Notes: generated by a model not told the origin, from the sequence alone. A stretch of DNA of 64,000 bases from Myxococcus stipitatus (GCF_037414475.1 NZ_CP147913.1:8442501-8506500), one strand, 5' to 3'. Counted from the first letter of the stretch, positions 51,219 through 60,779 are shown. Numbers and translations are program-made.

Positions 51219-54200
51219 ATGACCGATACGACCGAACTGTCCAAGGCCTACGAGCCCACCGAGGTCGAGGCCCGCCGCTACGCCTTCTGGCTGGAGCGCG
51301 GCTACTTCCGCGCCGAGGCGACCTCCGACAAGCCCGCGTTCTCCATCGTCCTGCCGCCGCCCAACGTGACGGGCAGCCTGCACATTGGCCACGCGCTCAC
51401 CGCGACCATCCAGGACATCCTCACCCGCTGGAAGCGGATGAGCGGCTTCAACGCCCTCTGGCTCCCCGGCACGGACCACGCCGGCATCGCCACGCAGATG
51501 GTGGTGGAGAAGGAGCTGAAGAAGGCCGAAGGCAAGAGCCGCCACGACCTGGGCCGCGAGGCGTTCCTCGAGCGCGTCTGGACGTGGAAGGGCAAGTACG
51601 GCGCGCGCATCGGTGAGCAGCACCGCTACCTGGGGGCGTCGCTGGACTGGAGCCGCGAGCGCTTCACGATGGACGAGCAGTCCTCCGCCGCGGTGCGAGA
51701 GGTCTTCGTCCGGCTGTACGAAGAGGGCCTGATGTACCGGGCCCAGAAGCTCATCAACTGGTGCCCCTCCTGCCGCACGGCGCTGAGCGACCTGGAGGTC
51801 GAGCACGAGGAGAAGGCCGGCACCATCTGGCACATCCGCTATCCCATCAAGGACAGCGACCGCACGCTCACCGTGGCGACGACGCGCCCGGAGACGATGC
51901 TGGGCGACACCGCGGTGGCCATCCACCCCGACGACGAGCGCTACCAGGGGCTCGTGGGCAAGTTCGTGGTGTTGCCGCTGTCGGGCCGTGAGATTCCCAT
52001 CATCGCGGACGCGGAGCTGGTGGACCCGAAGTTCGGCACGGGCGTGGTGAAGGTGACGCCCGCGCACGACTTCAACGACTACCAGACGGGCCTGCGCCAC
52101 AAGCTGCCGATGATGTCCATCCTGGACGAGTCGGCGCGGATGACGAAGGACACTGGCAAGTACGCCGGCATGGACCGCTTCGAGGCGCGCAAGGCGGTGC
52201 TCGCGGACCTGCAGGAGCAGGGGCTCCTGGAGAAAGAGGAGCCGCACAAGTTGAACGTGGGCACCTGCCAGCGCTCCAGCACGGTGGTGGAGCCGCGGCT
52301 GTCTCCGCAGTGGTTCGTGAAGATCGAGCCGCTCGCGCGCCCGGCGATTGAAGCGGTGGAGCAGGGCCGCACGAAGTTCGTCCCCGAGTCGTGGACGCAG
52401 ACGTACTTCCACTGGATGCGCAACATCCACGACTGGTGCGTCAGCCGCCAGCTGTGGTGGGGCCACCAGATTCCCGCGTACTACTGCACGTCCTGCAGCC
52501 CTCGGTTGGGGGATGACACGGACCTGCCGCTGGATGCCCCGACGGTGAAGGTGGGCGGCGTGGACTTCGCTCGCGCGGAGCCCGTGGTCGCGCGCACCGC
52601 GCCCGAGGCGTGTGCGAAGTGCGGCGGCAAGAGCTTCATCCAGGACCCGGACGTGCTGGACACGTGGTTCTCGTCCGCGCTCTGGCCGTTCTCGACGTTG
52701 GGCTGGCCCCGCGACACGGCGGAGCTGAAGACCTTCTACCCGACGTCCGTCATGGAGACGGGCCACGACATCATCTTCTTCTGGGTCGCCCGGATGATGA
52801 TGATGGGCCTGCACTTCATGGGGGATGTGCCCTTCCACACCGTCTACCTGCACGCGATGGTGCGAGACGAGAAGGGCGACAAGATGTCCAAGACGAAGGG
52901 GAACGTCATCGACCCCTTGGACGTCATCCTCGGCGCGAAGCCGGAGAACCTCTCCGCGACGCTGAAGAACAAGTTCCCGCAGGGCATGCCCGCCTTCGGC
53001 GCGGACGCGCTGCGCTTCACGTTGGCGTCGCTCACGCAGCAGGGCCGCGACATCAAGCTGTCGATGGACCGGCTCGCCGGCTACAAGGCGTTCTGCAACA
53101 AGCTGTGGAACGCCAGCCGCTTCGCCCTGATGAACATGGGCGAGTTCCAGTACGACGGGCGCTCGCCGAAGGACCTTCCGCTCACGCTGGCGGACCGGTG
53201 GATTCTCTCCCGGCTCCAGCGCGCGACGCGGGATGCGCAGGCGTCGCTGGAGACGTACAGCTTCGCGGAGGCCGCCTCCACGCTGTACCAGTTCCTCTGG
53301 GCGGAGCTCTGCGATTGGTACATCGAGCTGGCCAAGCCCGCCCTCTACGGTGACGACCCGGCGGCGAAGGACACCACGCGCGCGGTGTTGGTGTACGCGC
53401 TGGACCGCGTGCTGCGGCTGATGCACCCGTTCATGCCCTTCATCACCGAGGAGATCTGGCAGAAGCTGCCGATGTCCCGGCCGACGGAGAGCATCATGAT
53501 TGCTTCGTACCCGGAGCCGGACCTGGCGCTCCTGGACGAGGCGGCTGAGTCCGAGATGGCGCCGGTCATCGCGGCCATCGAGGGGCTTCGCACCATCCGT
53601 GGCGAGAGCAACCTGCCGCCCGCGACCAAGCTGAAGGCGGTGGTGCAGAGCCCGGACGCTCGCACGCGGGAACTCCTGGAGCGCTGGCGGGGATACCTGC
53701 TGCCGCTCGCGGGTCTGTCCGACGTGCAGGTGGGCCCGCCGGGGGCGAAGCCTCCGCAGGCCGCCGCGTTCGTGGCGACGAACCTGGAGATCTACGTTCC
53801 GCTCGCGGGGCTCATCGACCTGGACGCGGAGCGGGACCGGTTGCGCAAGGAGATTGCTCGCGCCGAGCAGGAAGCGGCCAGCGTGTTGCGCAAGCTGGAG
53901 AACCCCAATTTCGTGGCCAAGGCTCCGCCCGACGTGGTGGAAAAGGACCGCGCTCGGGTGGCGGAGTTGAAAGAGCGCAAGGCCAAGCTCGAAGATCACC
54001 TGCAGCGGATCGCCCCGGAGCCCTCCATGCCCGAGAACCTGCCGTCCGAGAGCAGCACGTCCACCGAGGAGAGTGTCTCCCCCTCCGAACCGGCCCAGGT
54101 GAAGGTCGCCCCGACGAAGGAAGAAAAGGGCGGCGTTGACCTGGGCCAGGAACTCAAGGGTGAGCTGGGAGACGAGGGGCGCGTGCCCGAGGAGGACCCG

Positions 54201-55154
54201 CAGGTCCAGGCCGCGCTCGAGAAGCTGAGGGAAGGGACGAAGGAGGGGCTGTCTCCCTCGGACCACCATGACCTGGGCGTGGCGTACATGAGCATGGGGC
54301 TCGTGGACGACGCGATGCGCGAGTTCGGCAAGGCGAAGGAGGGCGGAGACGCCCGCGAGGTTCCCGCCGGAAGCGCCGCGCCGTCCAAGTCCGAGCGTCC
54401 CGCCAAGAAGAAGACGAAGCCGGTGGTTGCCGAGGCCGCTGAGTCGCCCGCGACGGTGACGAAGGCTGCCGCGAAGAAGGCTTCCGCCGAGGACTCCGGT
54501 GCCGCGGCCACGAAGGCCGAAGCGGCGGTTGCCGAGACCCCCGCGAAGTCGGGCGGCGGCGCGAAGTCCAGTGGCAAGGCTGCTGCGAAGCTGGGCGCCG
54601 GCGCGAAGGCGAGTGGCAATGTCACCACGACGGCGGGCGCCGGTGCGAAGGCCGGTGGCAAGGGCGCCACGACGGCGGGGGCTGGCGCGAAGGCCGGTGG
54701 CAAGGGCGCTGCGACGGCGGGTGCCGGTGCGAAGGCCGGTGGCAAGAGCGCCACGAAGTCGGGTGCCGGCGCGAAGGCCGGTGGCAAGGGCGCTGCGAAG
54801 CTGGGCGCTGGCGCGAAGGCCGGTGGCAAGGGCGCTGCGAAGCTGGGCGCTGGCGCGAAGGCCGGAAGCAAGTCCGCCATGAAGTCGGGCGCCGGTGCGA
54901 AGGGCTCCGCGAAGAAGGGCGCTGGCACGAAGGCGGGCGGCAAGGCCTCGGCGAAGAAGGCGGCCGGGAAGGCCTCCAGCGGCAAGGCGGTTGCGAAGAA
55001 GTTTGGCGCCAAGGGCGCGGCGAAGAAGGCCCCCGTGAAGGTGGGCAAGAAGGCCGGCGGCAAGGCTCCAGCGAAGAAGGTCTCCGCGCGGAAGGCGGCG
55101 GCGAAGAAGGTCACCCGGGCGAAGCCCTCGGCACGGGCGAAGGCCCGGCGGTAG
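51219..55154 (+). CDS. valS: Valyl-tRNA synthetase with long histone-H1-like C-terminal extension
   Basis: A 1311-residue protein. Residues 1 to about 930 are a complete ValRS: PPPNVTGSLHIGHALTATIQ with HIGH near 55, editing domain, DKMSKTKGNVIDPL near 555, and the C-terminal coiled coil (DAERDRLRKEIARAEQEAAS). The remaining about 380 residues are extra: an acidic linker, one TPR-like unit (DHHDLGVAYMSMGLVDDAMR, about residue 1020), and a Lys/Ala/Gly tail with eight 14-residue repeats (GAGAKAGGKGAAKL) and a KKA-rich end. Such tails resemble histone H1 and bind nucleic acid. The frame is continuous with no stop or internal start that would separate the tail. Confidence 0.93.
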   Translation: MTDTTELSKAYEPTEVEARRYAFWLERGYFRAEATSDKPAFSIVLPPPNVTGSLHIGHALTATIQDILTRWKRMSGFNALWLPGTDHAGIATQMVVEKELKKAEGKSRHDLGREAFLERVWTWKGKYGARIGEQHRYLGASLDWSRERFTMDEQSSAAVREVFVRLYEEGLMYRAQKLINWCPSCRTALSDLEVEHEEKAGTIWHIRYPIKDSDRTLTVATTRPETMLGDTAVAIHPDDERYQGLVGKFVVLPLSGREIPIIADAELVDPKFGTGVVKVTPAHDFNDYQTGLRHKLPMMSILDESARMTKDTGKYAGMDRFEARKAVLADLQEQGLLEKEEPHKLNVGTCQRSSTVVEPRLSPQWFVKIEPLARPAIEAVEQGRTKFVPESWTQTYFHWMRNIHDWCVSRQLWWGHQIPAYYCTSCSPRLGDDTDLPLDAPTVKVGGVDFARAEPVVARTAPEACAKCGGKSFIQDPDVLDTWFSSALWPFSTLGWPRDTAELKTFYPTSVMETGHDIIFFWVARMMMMGLHFMGDVPFHTVYLHAMVRDEKGDKMSKTKGNVIDPLDVILGAKPENLSATLKNKFPQGMPAFGADALRFTLASLTQQGRDIKLSMDRLAGYKAFCNKLWNASRFALMNMGEFQYDGRSPKDLPLTLADRWILSRLQRATRDAQASLETYSFAEAASTLYQFLWAELCDWYIELAKPALYGDDPAAKDTTRAVLVYALDRVLRLMHPFMPFITEEIWQKLPMSRPTESIMIASYPEPDLALLDEAAESEMAPVIAAIEGLRTIRGESNLPPATKLKAVVQSPDARTRELLERWRGYLLPLAGLSDVQVGPPGAKPPQAAAFVATNLEIYVPLAGLIDLDAERDRLRKEIARAEQEAASVLRKLENPNFVAKAPPDVVEKDRARVAELKERKAKLEDHLQRIAPEPSMPENLPSESSTSTEESVSPSEPAQVKVAPTKEEKGGVDLGQELKGELGDEGRVPEEDPQVQAALEKLREGTKEGLSPSDHHDLGVAYMSMGLVDDAMREFGKAKEGGDAREVPAGSAAPSKSERPAKKKTKPVVAEAAESPATVTKAAAKKASAEDSGAAATKAEAAVAETPAKSGGGAKSSGKAAAKLGAGAKASGNVTTTAGAGAKAGGKGATTAGAGAKAGGKGAATAGAGAKAGGKSATKSGAGAKAGGKGAAKLGAGAKAGGKGAAKLGAGAKAGSKSAMKSGAGAKGSAKKGAGTKAGGKASAKKAAGKASSGKAVAKKFGAKGAAKKAPVKVGKKAGGKAPAKKVSARKAAAKKVTRAKPSARAKARR
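54594..54929 (+). repeat. 42-bp tandem repeats, 8 units, in valS
   Basis: The GGC-GCC-GGx-GCG-AAG start of each unit recurs at exact 42-base steps from 54594 to 54888. Units encode GAGAKAGGKGAAKL-like peptides. The last unit is degenerate. The repeats lie wholly in the extension beyond the synthetase. Confidence 0.9.
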
Positions 55155-55165
55155 CAGGAGGAGAC

Positions 55166-56044
55166 GTGCAGCAGGATTACCTTGATCGACTCATCGACCT
55201 CGCCCTCGACGAAGACCTGGGGGCGGCGGGAGATGTCACCTCGCAGGCCCTCATTCCGCCTGACGCGGAGGGCAGCGCGGAGTTGGTCGCCAAGGAGCAG
55301 TTGGTCCTCGCGGGGCTCGACGCCTTCATCCGGGTCTTCCACAAGGTGGACCCGGACGTGGAGGTGGAGCTGCTCCGCCAGGACGGCCAGGAGGTCAAGC
55401 CCAAGGTCGTGGCCGCCCGGTGTCATGGGCGGCTGCGCTCCCTGCTCGCGGCCGAGCGCACCGCGCTCAACCTCGTTCAGCGCGCCGCCGGAATCGCCAC
55501 GTTGGCCCAGCAGGCGATGACGTCGGTGCGCGGTTCGAAGATGCAGGTCCTCGACACGCGCAAGACGCCTCCGGGCATGCGGGTGCTCGCCAAGGACGCT
55601 GTCCGCATGGGCGGTGCCACCAACCACCGCTTCGGCCTCTTCGATGGTGTCCTCATCAAGGACAACCACATCGCGGCCGTCGGGGGCTCCATCTCCGAGG
55701 CGCTCCGTCGCGCCAAGGCCAACGGTCCCCGCTTGTGCAAGATCGAGATCGAGGTCACCAACCTCAAGCAGCTCGCCGAGGCGCTCGAGAGCGGCGCCGA
55801 CGTGGTGATGCTGGACAACATGGACGACGCGCAGATTCGCGAGGCCGTGAAGCTGACGGCGGGACGTGTTCCGCTCGAGGTCTCCGGCGGCGTCACGTTG
55901 GACCGGCTGCCCCGGCTCGCGAAGATGGGCGTGGACTTCGTATCCATGGGCGCGCTGACGCACTCGGCGAGGGCCATGGACCTCTCGCTGGAAATCACCG
56001 CGAAGAAGACGCGCCGTCCGCGCGCCACGCCTTCGCAGGGCTGA
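55166..56044 (+). CDS. nadC: Nicotinate-nucleotide pyrophosphorylase (carboxylating)
   Basis: A 292-residue quinolinate phosphoribosyltransferase for NAD synthesis. It has LDEDLGAAGDVTSQALIP, ERTALNLVQRAAGIAT, LDTRKTPPGMRVLAKDAVRM, GGATNHRFGLFDGVLIKDNH and VEVSGGVTLD-type blocks with the conserved Arg, Lys and His that bind quinolinate and PRPP. GTG 55166 follows AGGAGGAG. It begins 11 bases after valS and is probably co-transcribed. Confidence 0.95.
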   Translation: MQQDYLDRLIDLALDEDLGAAGDVTSQALIPPDAEGSAELVAKEQLVLAGLDAFIRVFHKVDPDVEVELLRQDGQEVKPKVVAARCHGRLRSLLAAERTALNLVQRAAGIATLAQQAMTSVRGSKMQVLDTRKTPPGMRVLAKDAVRMGGATNHRFGLFDGVLIKDNHIAAVGGSISEALRRAKANGPRLCKIEIEVTNLKQLAEALESGADVVMLDNMDDAQIREAVKLTAGRVPLEVSGGVTLDRLPRLAKMGVDFVSMGALTHSARAMDLSLEITAKKTRRPRATPSQG

Positions 56045-56047
56045 GCC

Positions 56048-56770
56048 TCACCTCGGGCCCTCGCTCCTCTGAGCGAGGGCCTGTGCCTTGAGCCCCTCCA
56101 TGTCGGGAGTGAAGCTCCGCTCGGGCACGAGCCGGGGCCGGCGGACGCGGTCCATCCGGAACATGCGCGCGGCTTCCTTCTCCACGTCGCGCGCGAGGAT
56201 GTACCAGACCGGGGACTCCACCAGCAGCCCATGCGGCTCCACGCACCGCCGGGTGCGCTTGCCGTTCCGGTCCTCGTAGTCGAACGAGAGGCACACCTGT
56301 TCGCGGAACGCCTGCTCGAAGATGGCGAGCAGCTCCGCGGGGGGCGCGCCCAGTTCCGCCAGCACCCGGGGGCTCGCCGCGCGGCCCACCACCACCCGCT
56401 GACAGAGCTCGCGCATGCTTCGTGAGCGCTCACGCGGCACGCTGGCGAAGAGCTTGTCCAACCCCGAACGCGCCGCGCTCCCCCACGGCAACGAGCTTCC
56501 CGTCGAGGACAGGCTCGCGGCCAGCCAGAGCGCGACGACCTCCTCGACGGCCAGGTGGACGGCGGTGACGCCTCGGTCCCGCTCCAGCCTCACGCCCCCT
56601 CCGGGCCCTGTATCACTGGCAATGGGCAGACCCTGCTCGCGCAGCGTGGCGATATCGCGATGCACCGTGCGAGGGCTCACCCCCAACGCCGAGGAGATCT
56701 CCGCGATGGTGGTGGCCTCGCGCCCGCGCAAGAAGTCCACCAACTGCATGATTCGGCTGACGCGTGCCAT
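56048..56770 (-). CDS. WYL-domain transcriptional regulator
   Basis: A 240-residue protein with a DeoR-like N-terminal helix-turn-helix (MQLVDFLRGREATTIAEISS, then GVSPRTVHRDIATLREQGLP) and a WYL domain (LSFDYEDRNGKRTRRCVEPH, VWYILARDVEKEAARMF). WYL domains bind small ligands or nucleic acid ends. It diverges from the alpha/beta hydrolase gene and probably controls it through the repeats at 56771-56790. Confidence 0.9.
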   Translation of the reverse strand: MARVSRIMQLVDFLRGREATTIAEISSALGVSPRTVHRDIATLREQGLPIASDTGPGGGVRLERDRGVTAVHLAVEEVVALWLAASLSSTGSSLPWGSAARSGLDKLFASVPRERSRSMRELCQRVVVGRAASPRVLAELGAPPAELLAIFEQAFREQVCLSFDYEDRNGKRTRRCVEPHGLLVESPVWYILARDVEKEAARMFRMDRVRRPRLVPERSFTPDMEGLKAQALAQRSEGPR

Positions 56771-56790
56771 TTCCTGACAGATTCTGACAG
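56771..56790. promoter_or_regulatory. Direct repeats between WYL regulator and hydrolase
   Basis: TTCCTGACAG (56771-56780) is followed at exactly 10 bases by ATTCTGACAG (56781-56790). One-turn spacing and the divergent place suit an operator for the WYL protein. It begins one base after its own start codon region. Confidence 0.5.
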
Positions 56791-56854
56791 GGATGGGACG
56801 TACTCAAGGATTCATGGCGCGGACGGACGCGCCCTCGAATCCGAAGAGGTTGTC

Positions 56855-57616
56855 ATGAAGGGCCCTGCTGGAGAGCTGTTCGTGGATGATGGTGGCGTGG
56901 GAGGACTTCCGGTGGTGTTCATCCACTCGAGCGCCGGGAGCACGAAGCACTGGGCGTCGCAGCTCGCGCACGTGCGCAAGACGCGTCGGGCCGTCGCGTT
57001 GGACCTGCGGGGGCATGGCCGGTCCACCGTCCCGTCATCTGACGCGTCCTCCGTCGAGGACTTCGCGGCGGATGTGGCGGCCGTGGTGGATGGGCTGGGC
57101 CTGGAGCGCTTCGTGCTCGTGGGGCACAGCCTGGGTGGCGCGGTCAGCACGGCCTACGCGGCGGCGCATCCCTCGCGAGTCGCGGGGCTGCTGCTGCTGG
57201 ACCCGGCGTCGGACGGCCGCCAGATTCCGGCGGAGCAGGCCCAGGGACTGATGACGGTGCTCGCCTCCGAGGCGTGGCTCCAGGTGGTCGAGGAGTACTG
57301 GGCGCCGATGCTCGCGCCCTCGAGCCCCGAGGTGCGGGAGCAGGTGCTTGGGGGACTGCGCGTCACGGCTCAGGCCGCTGTCCGCTCGGGGTTGGGCTCG
57401 CTCTTGACGTTCGACCCGGTTGCCGCGCTGCGGAGCTATCCGGGCCCCAAGCTGTCCCTCGTGACCGAGTACAACCAGGGGCCCGACGCATACCAGAACC
57501 TGGTGCCCGAGCTGCCGTCCCAGAAGGTGGAACCCGTGACGGGCCACTGGGTGCAGCTCGATGCACCCGAGTGGGTCAATGCCGCGCTCGACCGCTTCCT
57601 CGCCAGCGTCCGGTGA
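56855..57616 (+). CDS. Alpha/beta hydrolase
   Basis: A 253-residue hydrolase: PVVFIHSSAGSTKHW oxyanion loop, ALDLRGHGRSTVPSS, LVGHSLGGAVSTAYA with nucleophile Ser, and near the end PVTGHWVQLDAPEWV with the catalytic His. The acid is probably in the YNQGPDAYQ region. The substrate is unknown. ATG 56855 follows AAGAGG. It is probably induced through the adjacent WYL regulator. Confidence 0.88.
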   Translation: MKGPAGELFVDDGGVGGLPVVFIHSSAGSTKHWASQLAHVRKTRRAVALDLRGHGRSTVPSSDASSVEDFAADVAAVVDGLGLERFVLVGHSLGGAVSTAYAAAHPSRVAGLLLLDPASDGRQIPAEQAQGLMTVLASEAWLQVVEEYWAPMLAPSSPEVREQVLGGLRVTAQAAVRSGLGSLLTFDPVAALRSYPGPKLSLVTEYNQGPDAYQNLVPELPSQKVEPVTGHWVQLDAPEWVNAALDRFLASVR

Positions 57617-57636
57617 AACGGTGTGCGGCGAGGTGC

Positions 57637-59253
57637 TCACTTCCCGGTGAGGATCTCCGAGAGGGGCTTGCCTTCCGCCGAGGCGGGCATCCCCATCTCC
57701 AGCAGCGCCGCGATGGTGGGCGCGACATTCACCGGGTCCGTCTCCGTCAGGTACATGCCGGGCTTGATGCCCTTGCCCGCGAACACCACGGGCACCTGGG
57801 CGTCATACGAGTGTGGCGTGCCGTGGTTGCTGCCGTCCGGCGCGTAGTACAGGACGTGGAAGGGGCGGGGCACGTACATCACGTCTCCGCTGCGGCCCGG
57901 GAAGTAGCCCTTCCTCACCGCGGCCAGGTAGCCCATGGGGTCCGGCGCGGTGAAGAGCTCGTCGCGTGTCACCGCCGTCAGCACGTGAGGCTGCTTCGTC
58001 AGCCAGTCCGCCACCGCGCGCCGCACCAGCGCACCGTCCACCTTGCCCGACTCCAACGCGGGGCCTCGCAGGTACACTTCCACTTCCTCCATCTGGACGG
58101 TGACGTCCGGCCCGAAGCGCTCCTTCACCATCGCCGAGAGGTCCTGGAGGACGGTCTTGGGCTGGATGCGCTGCGCGGGCAGTCCCGCCGCGGCCCACTG
58201 CTCGGGGGGCGTGGCTCCGCCATGGTCCGCCACCAGCACGATGGCCAGGTTGGCGCGGCCTCCCGCGGCGCGCTCGGCGGCGGTGAAGAGGGCGCCCAGC
58301 GCCTGGTCCAGCCGCAGCATCGTGTCCTGCATCTCCCACGAGTAGGGGCCGTACTCGTGAAACACCTCATCCGTTCCGCTGAAGCTCACCGCGAGCAGGT
58401 CGGGCACGGCGTCCTGTCCCAGGCCCTCACCCGTGATGGCCGCCTTGGCCGCCTCCACGAGCAGGGTGTGTGAATCGGGCGAGACGGCGAACGCCTTGTA
58501 GAAGTCCGTCCCGGGCGCGGTGAGGCCTCCGGTCAGGGGATGCGGGAAGGTGCGGCCCAGCCCGTACGAGTCCGCCTCGTAGCTCCGGTCATCCTCGCCC
58601 ACGTACTCCGCTTGGGGCCGCATGAGCTCCCACTTCGTGCCAAAGGCGGCGTCGGCGAGCTTGCGCTCGTTGAACTGCTTCATCCACGCGGGGAACTCCT
58701 TCGTGTACCAGGTGCCCGTGACGAACTTCCCCACGCTGGTGTCGAACCACCACGGCTGACCCAGGCGGCCCGCCATGGCGATGGCCGAGCGGGACTTGAA
58801 CGACACCGACACCGTCTTGCCTCGCTCCTGCGTGGCCAGGCGCAGCCGGTCCGCCAACGTCTCCGCCATGAGGTTGGCGGGACCTGAGTCGGCCCCGGGC
58901 TTCTGGGCCGCCTCCAGCACGGGGTGCGCCGCGTCGACGTACGCGTAGACCAGCTTGCCCGTGGCGGCGTCCACCCACCGGTTGTCGACGATGCCGTGCC
59001 GCCACGGATTGGCGCCCGTGGACAGCGTGGTGTGGCCCGGCGCGGTGCGGCACTTCGCGTAGGCATACCTCGCATACGGAAAGTAGGCGCCCGTGTCGAG
59101 CAGCCGCCCCAGCGCGCCCTGGAGCCGGGGGCGGTTGCGCAAAAGGACGTCGCTGCCAAGCGCGTCGACGGTGATGAACAGGGTGAGTCGCGGCGGACGC
59201 GCGGCGGCGGGGAGGGTGGCCAGCGCGGCCATCAGGGCAAGGGCACGAATCAT
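57637..59253 (-). CDS. Secreted alkaline phosphatase superfamily protein (PafA/NPP-like)
   Basis: A 538-residue protein with signal peptide (IRALALMAALATLPAAARPP). LTLFITVDALGSDVL binds metal, CRTAPGHTTLSTGANPWRHG holds the Thr nucleophile, and VSFSGTDEVFHEYG and VLVADHGGATPPEQ provide the other metal ligands. It would hydrolyse phosphomono- or diesters in the periplasm or outside. ATG 59253 is chosen since it begins the signal peptide; the frame extends 42 codons upstream without signal features. Confidence 0.88.
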   Translation of the reverse strand: MIRALALMAALATLPAAARPPRLTLFITVDALGSDVLLRNRPRLQGALGRLLDTGAYFPYARYAYAKCRTAPGHTTLSTGANPWRHGIVDNRWVDAATGKLVYAYVDAAHPVLEAAQKPGADSGPANLMAETLADRLRLATQERGKTVSVSFKSRSAIAMAGRLGQPWWFDTSVGKFVTGTWYTKEFPAWMKQFNERKLADAAFGTKWELMRPQAEYVGEDDRSYEADSYGLGRTFPHPLTGGLTAPGTDFYKAFAVSPDSHTLLVEAAKAAITGEGLGQDAVPDLLAVSFSGTDEVFHEYGPYSWEMQDTMLRLDQALGALFTAAERAAGGRANLAIVLVADHGGATPPEQWAAAGLPAQRIQPKTVLQDLSAMVKERFGPDVTVQMEEVEVYLRGPALESGKVDGALVRRAVADWLTKQPHVLTAVTRDELFTAPDPMGYLAAVRKGYFPGRSGDVMYVPRPFHVLYYAPDGSNHGTPHSYDAQVPVVFAGKGIKPGMYLTETDPVNVAPTIAALLEMGMPASAEGKPLSEILTGK

Positions 59254-59353
59254 ACGTCCAAGAAGCTGCACTGCCCGGTGGGGCGGATGCAACCTCCATG
59301 AGACTTCGTGACTTGGACGCAGGCGCCCAGCCCCTGCTACGGTCCGCGCCCTC

Positions 59354-59764
59354 ATGGTCGAGGCCCGACTTCGCGTCATCTACGGCGACACGGATCAGAT
59401 GGGTGTCGTCTACTACGCGAACTACTTTCGCTACTTCGAGTTCGCGCGCAGCGAGTACTTCCGGGCGCGCGGCGGCAGCTACCGGGAGATGGAGAGCTCC
59501 GGGTTGATGCTGCCGGTGGCGGAGGCGAGCTGTGTCTACAAGGCCCCGGCCCGCTACGACGACGTCCTGGTCATCCGCGCGACAGTGAGCGAGTTGCGCC
59601 GGGCGTCGGTCGTGTTCACCTACGAGCTTTTCCGCGAGGGCGAGCCGCGCACGTTGCTGTGCACCGGTCGTACCCTGCACGCGTGCGTGGGCCGCGATGG
59701 CAAGCCCACTCGGTTGCCGGAGTCCGTGGCCCGGCTGCTGGAACATCCGAACGCAGAACCCTGA
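59354..59764 (+). CDS. Acyl-CoA thioesterase, YbgC/4HBT hot-dog family
   Basis: A 136-residue hot-dog fold protein. RVIYGDTDQMGVVYYANYFR contains the YbgC/4HBT active-site Asp and the strand after it; FEFARSEYFRARG and YKAPARYDDVLVI are further family blocks. It hydrolyses acyl-CoA thioesters. It lies 13 bases before glpX on the same strand, so the two may share a transcript with the following SRPBCC gene. Confidence 0.9.
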   Translation: MVEARLRVIYGDTDQMGVVYYANYFRYFEFARSEYFRARGGSYREMESSGLMLPVAEASCVYKAPARYDDVLVIRATVSELRRASVVFTYELFREGEPRTLLCTGRTLHACVGRDGKPTRLPESVARLLEHPNAEP

Positions 59765-59777
59765 AGGAGCACAGAAG

Positions 59778-60746
59778 ATGGATCGCAACCTGGCAATGGA
59801 GGTCGTGCGCGTCACCGAGATGGCGGCCATCGCCTCCGCCCGTCTGATGGGCCGCGGTGACAAGAACGAGTCGGACCAGGCCGCGGTGGACGCCATGCGC
59901 CGCGCGTTCGACTCGCTGAACATCGACGGCGAGGTCGTCATCGGCGAGGGCGAGCGCGACGAGGCGCCCATGCTCTACATCGGCGAGAAGGTGGGCCGCC
60001 GCGCGGAGGGTGACCCGGGCGTGGACATCGCCCTGGACCCGCTGGAGGGCACCAACCTGTGCGCCTACGGCCGTCCGGGCTCCATCTCCGTGGTGGCCAT
60101 GTCCAGCCGGGGCGGGCTGCTCAACGCGCCGGACACGTACATGGAGAAGCTGGCGGTGGGCCCTCGCGCCCGCGGCGCCATCGACCTGCGCAAGTCCCCC
60201 ACGGAGAACCTGCGCTCCGTCGCGGAGAAGATGAAGGTCTACGTGGAGGACCTCACCGTGGTGGTGCTGGACCGCGAGCGTCACCAGGACCTCATCAAGG
60301 AGGTCCGCGCCGCGGGCGCTCGCATCCGGCTCATCGAGGACGGTGACGTCGCTGGCGCCATCGCCACCTGTTTCGAGGGCACGGGCGTGGACGTGCTGAT
60401 GGGCATTGGCGGCGCGCCCGAAGGCGTCATCTCCGCCGCGGCCATCCGCGCGACGGGCGGCGACATGCAGGGCCGGCTGGTGCCCCGCAACCAGGGCGAA
60501 ATCGACCGCGCCAAGAAGATGGGCATCACCGACATGTCCAAGATCTACACGGCGGAGGAGCTGGCCCAGGGCGAGGTGATGTTCGCCGCCACGGGGGTCA
60601 CCAGCGGCGACTTCCTCAAGGGCGTGCGCTTCTTCGGCGGCGGCTGCGAGACGCACTCGGTGGTCATGCGCAGCAAGACGAGCACCGTGCGCTTCATCCA
60701 GTCCCTGCACAAGTTCGACAAGAAGCCGGGGTACGCTGCCTTCTAG
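59778..60746 (+). CDS. glpX: Fructose-1,6-bisphosphatase, class II
   Basis: A 322-residue GlpX enzyme for gluconeogenesis. It shows DRNLAMEVVRVTEMAAIASA, GEVVIGEGERDEAPMLYIGE (metal), VDIALDPLEGTNLCAYG (metal and phosphate), and GIGGAPEGVISAAAIRATGG. Length is normal. ATG 59778 follows AAGGAG at 8 bases. Confidence 0.95.
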   Translation: MDRNLAMEVVRVTEMAAIASARLMGRGDKNESDQAAVDAMRRAFDSLNIDGEVVIGEGERDEAPMLYIGEKVGRRAEGDPGVDIALDPLEGTNLCAYGRPGSISVVAMSSRGGLLNAPDTYMEKLAVGPRARGAIDLRKSPTENLRSVAEKMKVYVEDLTVVVLDRERHQDLIKEVRAAGARIRLIEDGDVAGAIATCFEGTGVDVLMGIGGAPEGVISAAAIRATGGDMQGRLVPRNQGEIDRAKKMGITDMSKIYTAEELAQGEVMFAATGVTSGDFLKGVRFFGGGCETHSVVMRSKTSTVRFIQSLHKFDKKPGYAAF

Positions 60747-60779
60747 GCCGTTCCACCGACCCACTCGGAGACCGACACC

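Noticed and set aside
49449..54269. A very long open frame (about 1600 codons) on the minus strand
   Set aside because: It lies opposite romR and valS, both with clear motifs. Its product is rich in Arg, His and Leu with no domain, the usual shadow of high-GC codon bias.
54594..54929. Regular 42-bp repeats as a CRISPR-like or phage array
   Set aside because: The units are contiguous without spacers and keep the reading frame of valS, so they are coding tandem repeats.
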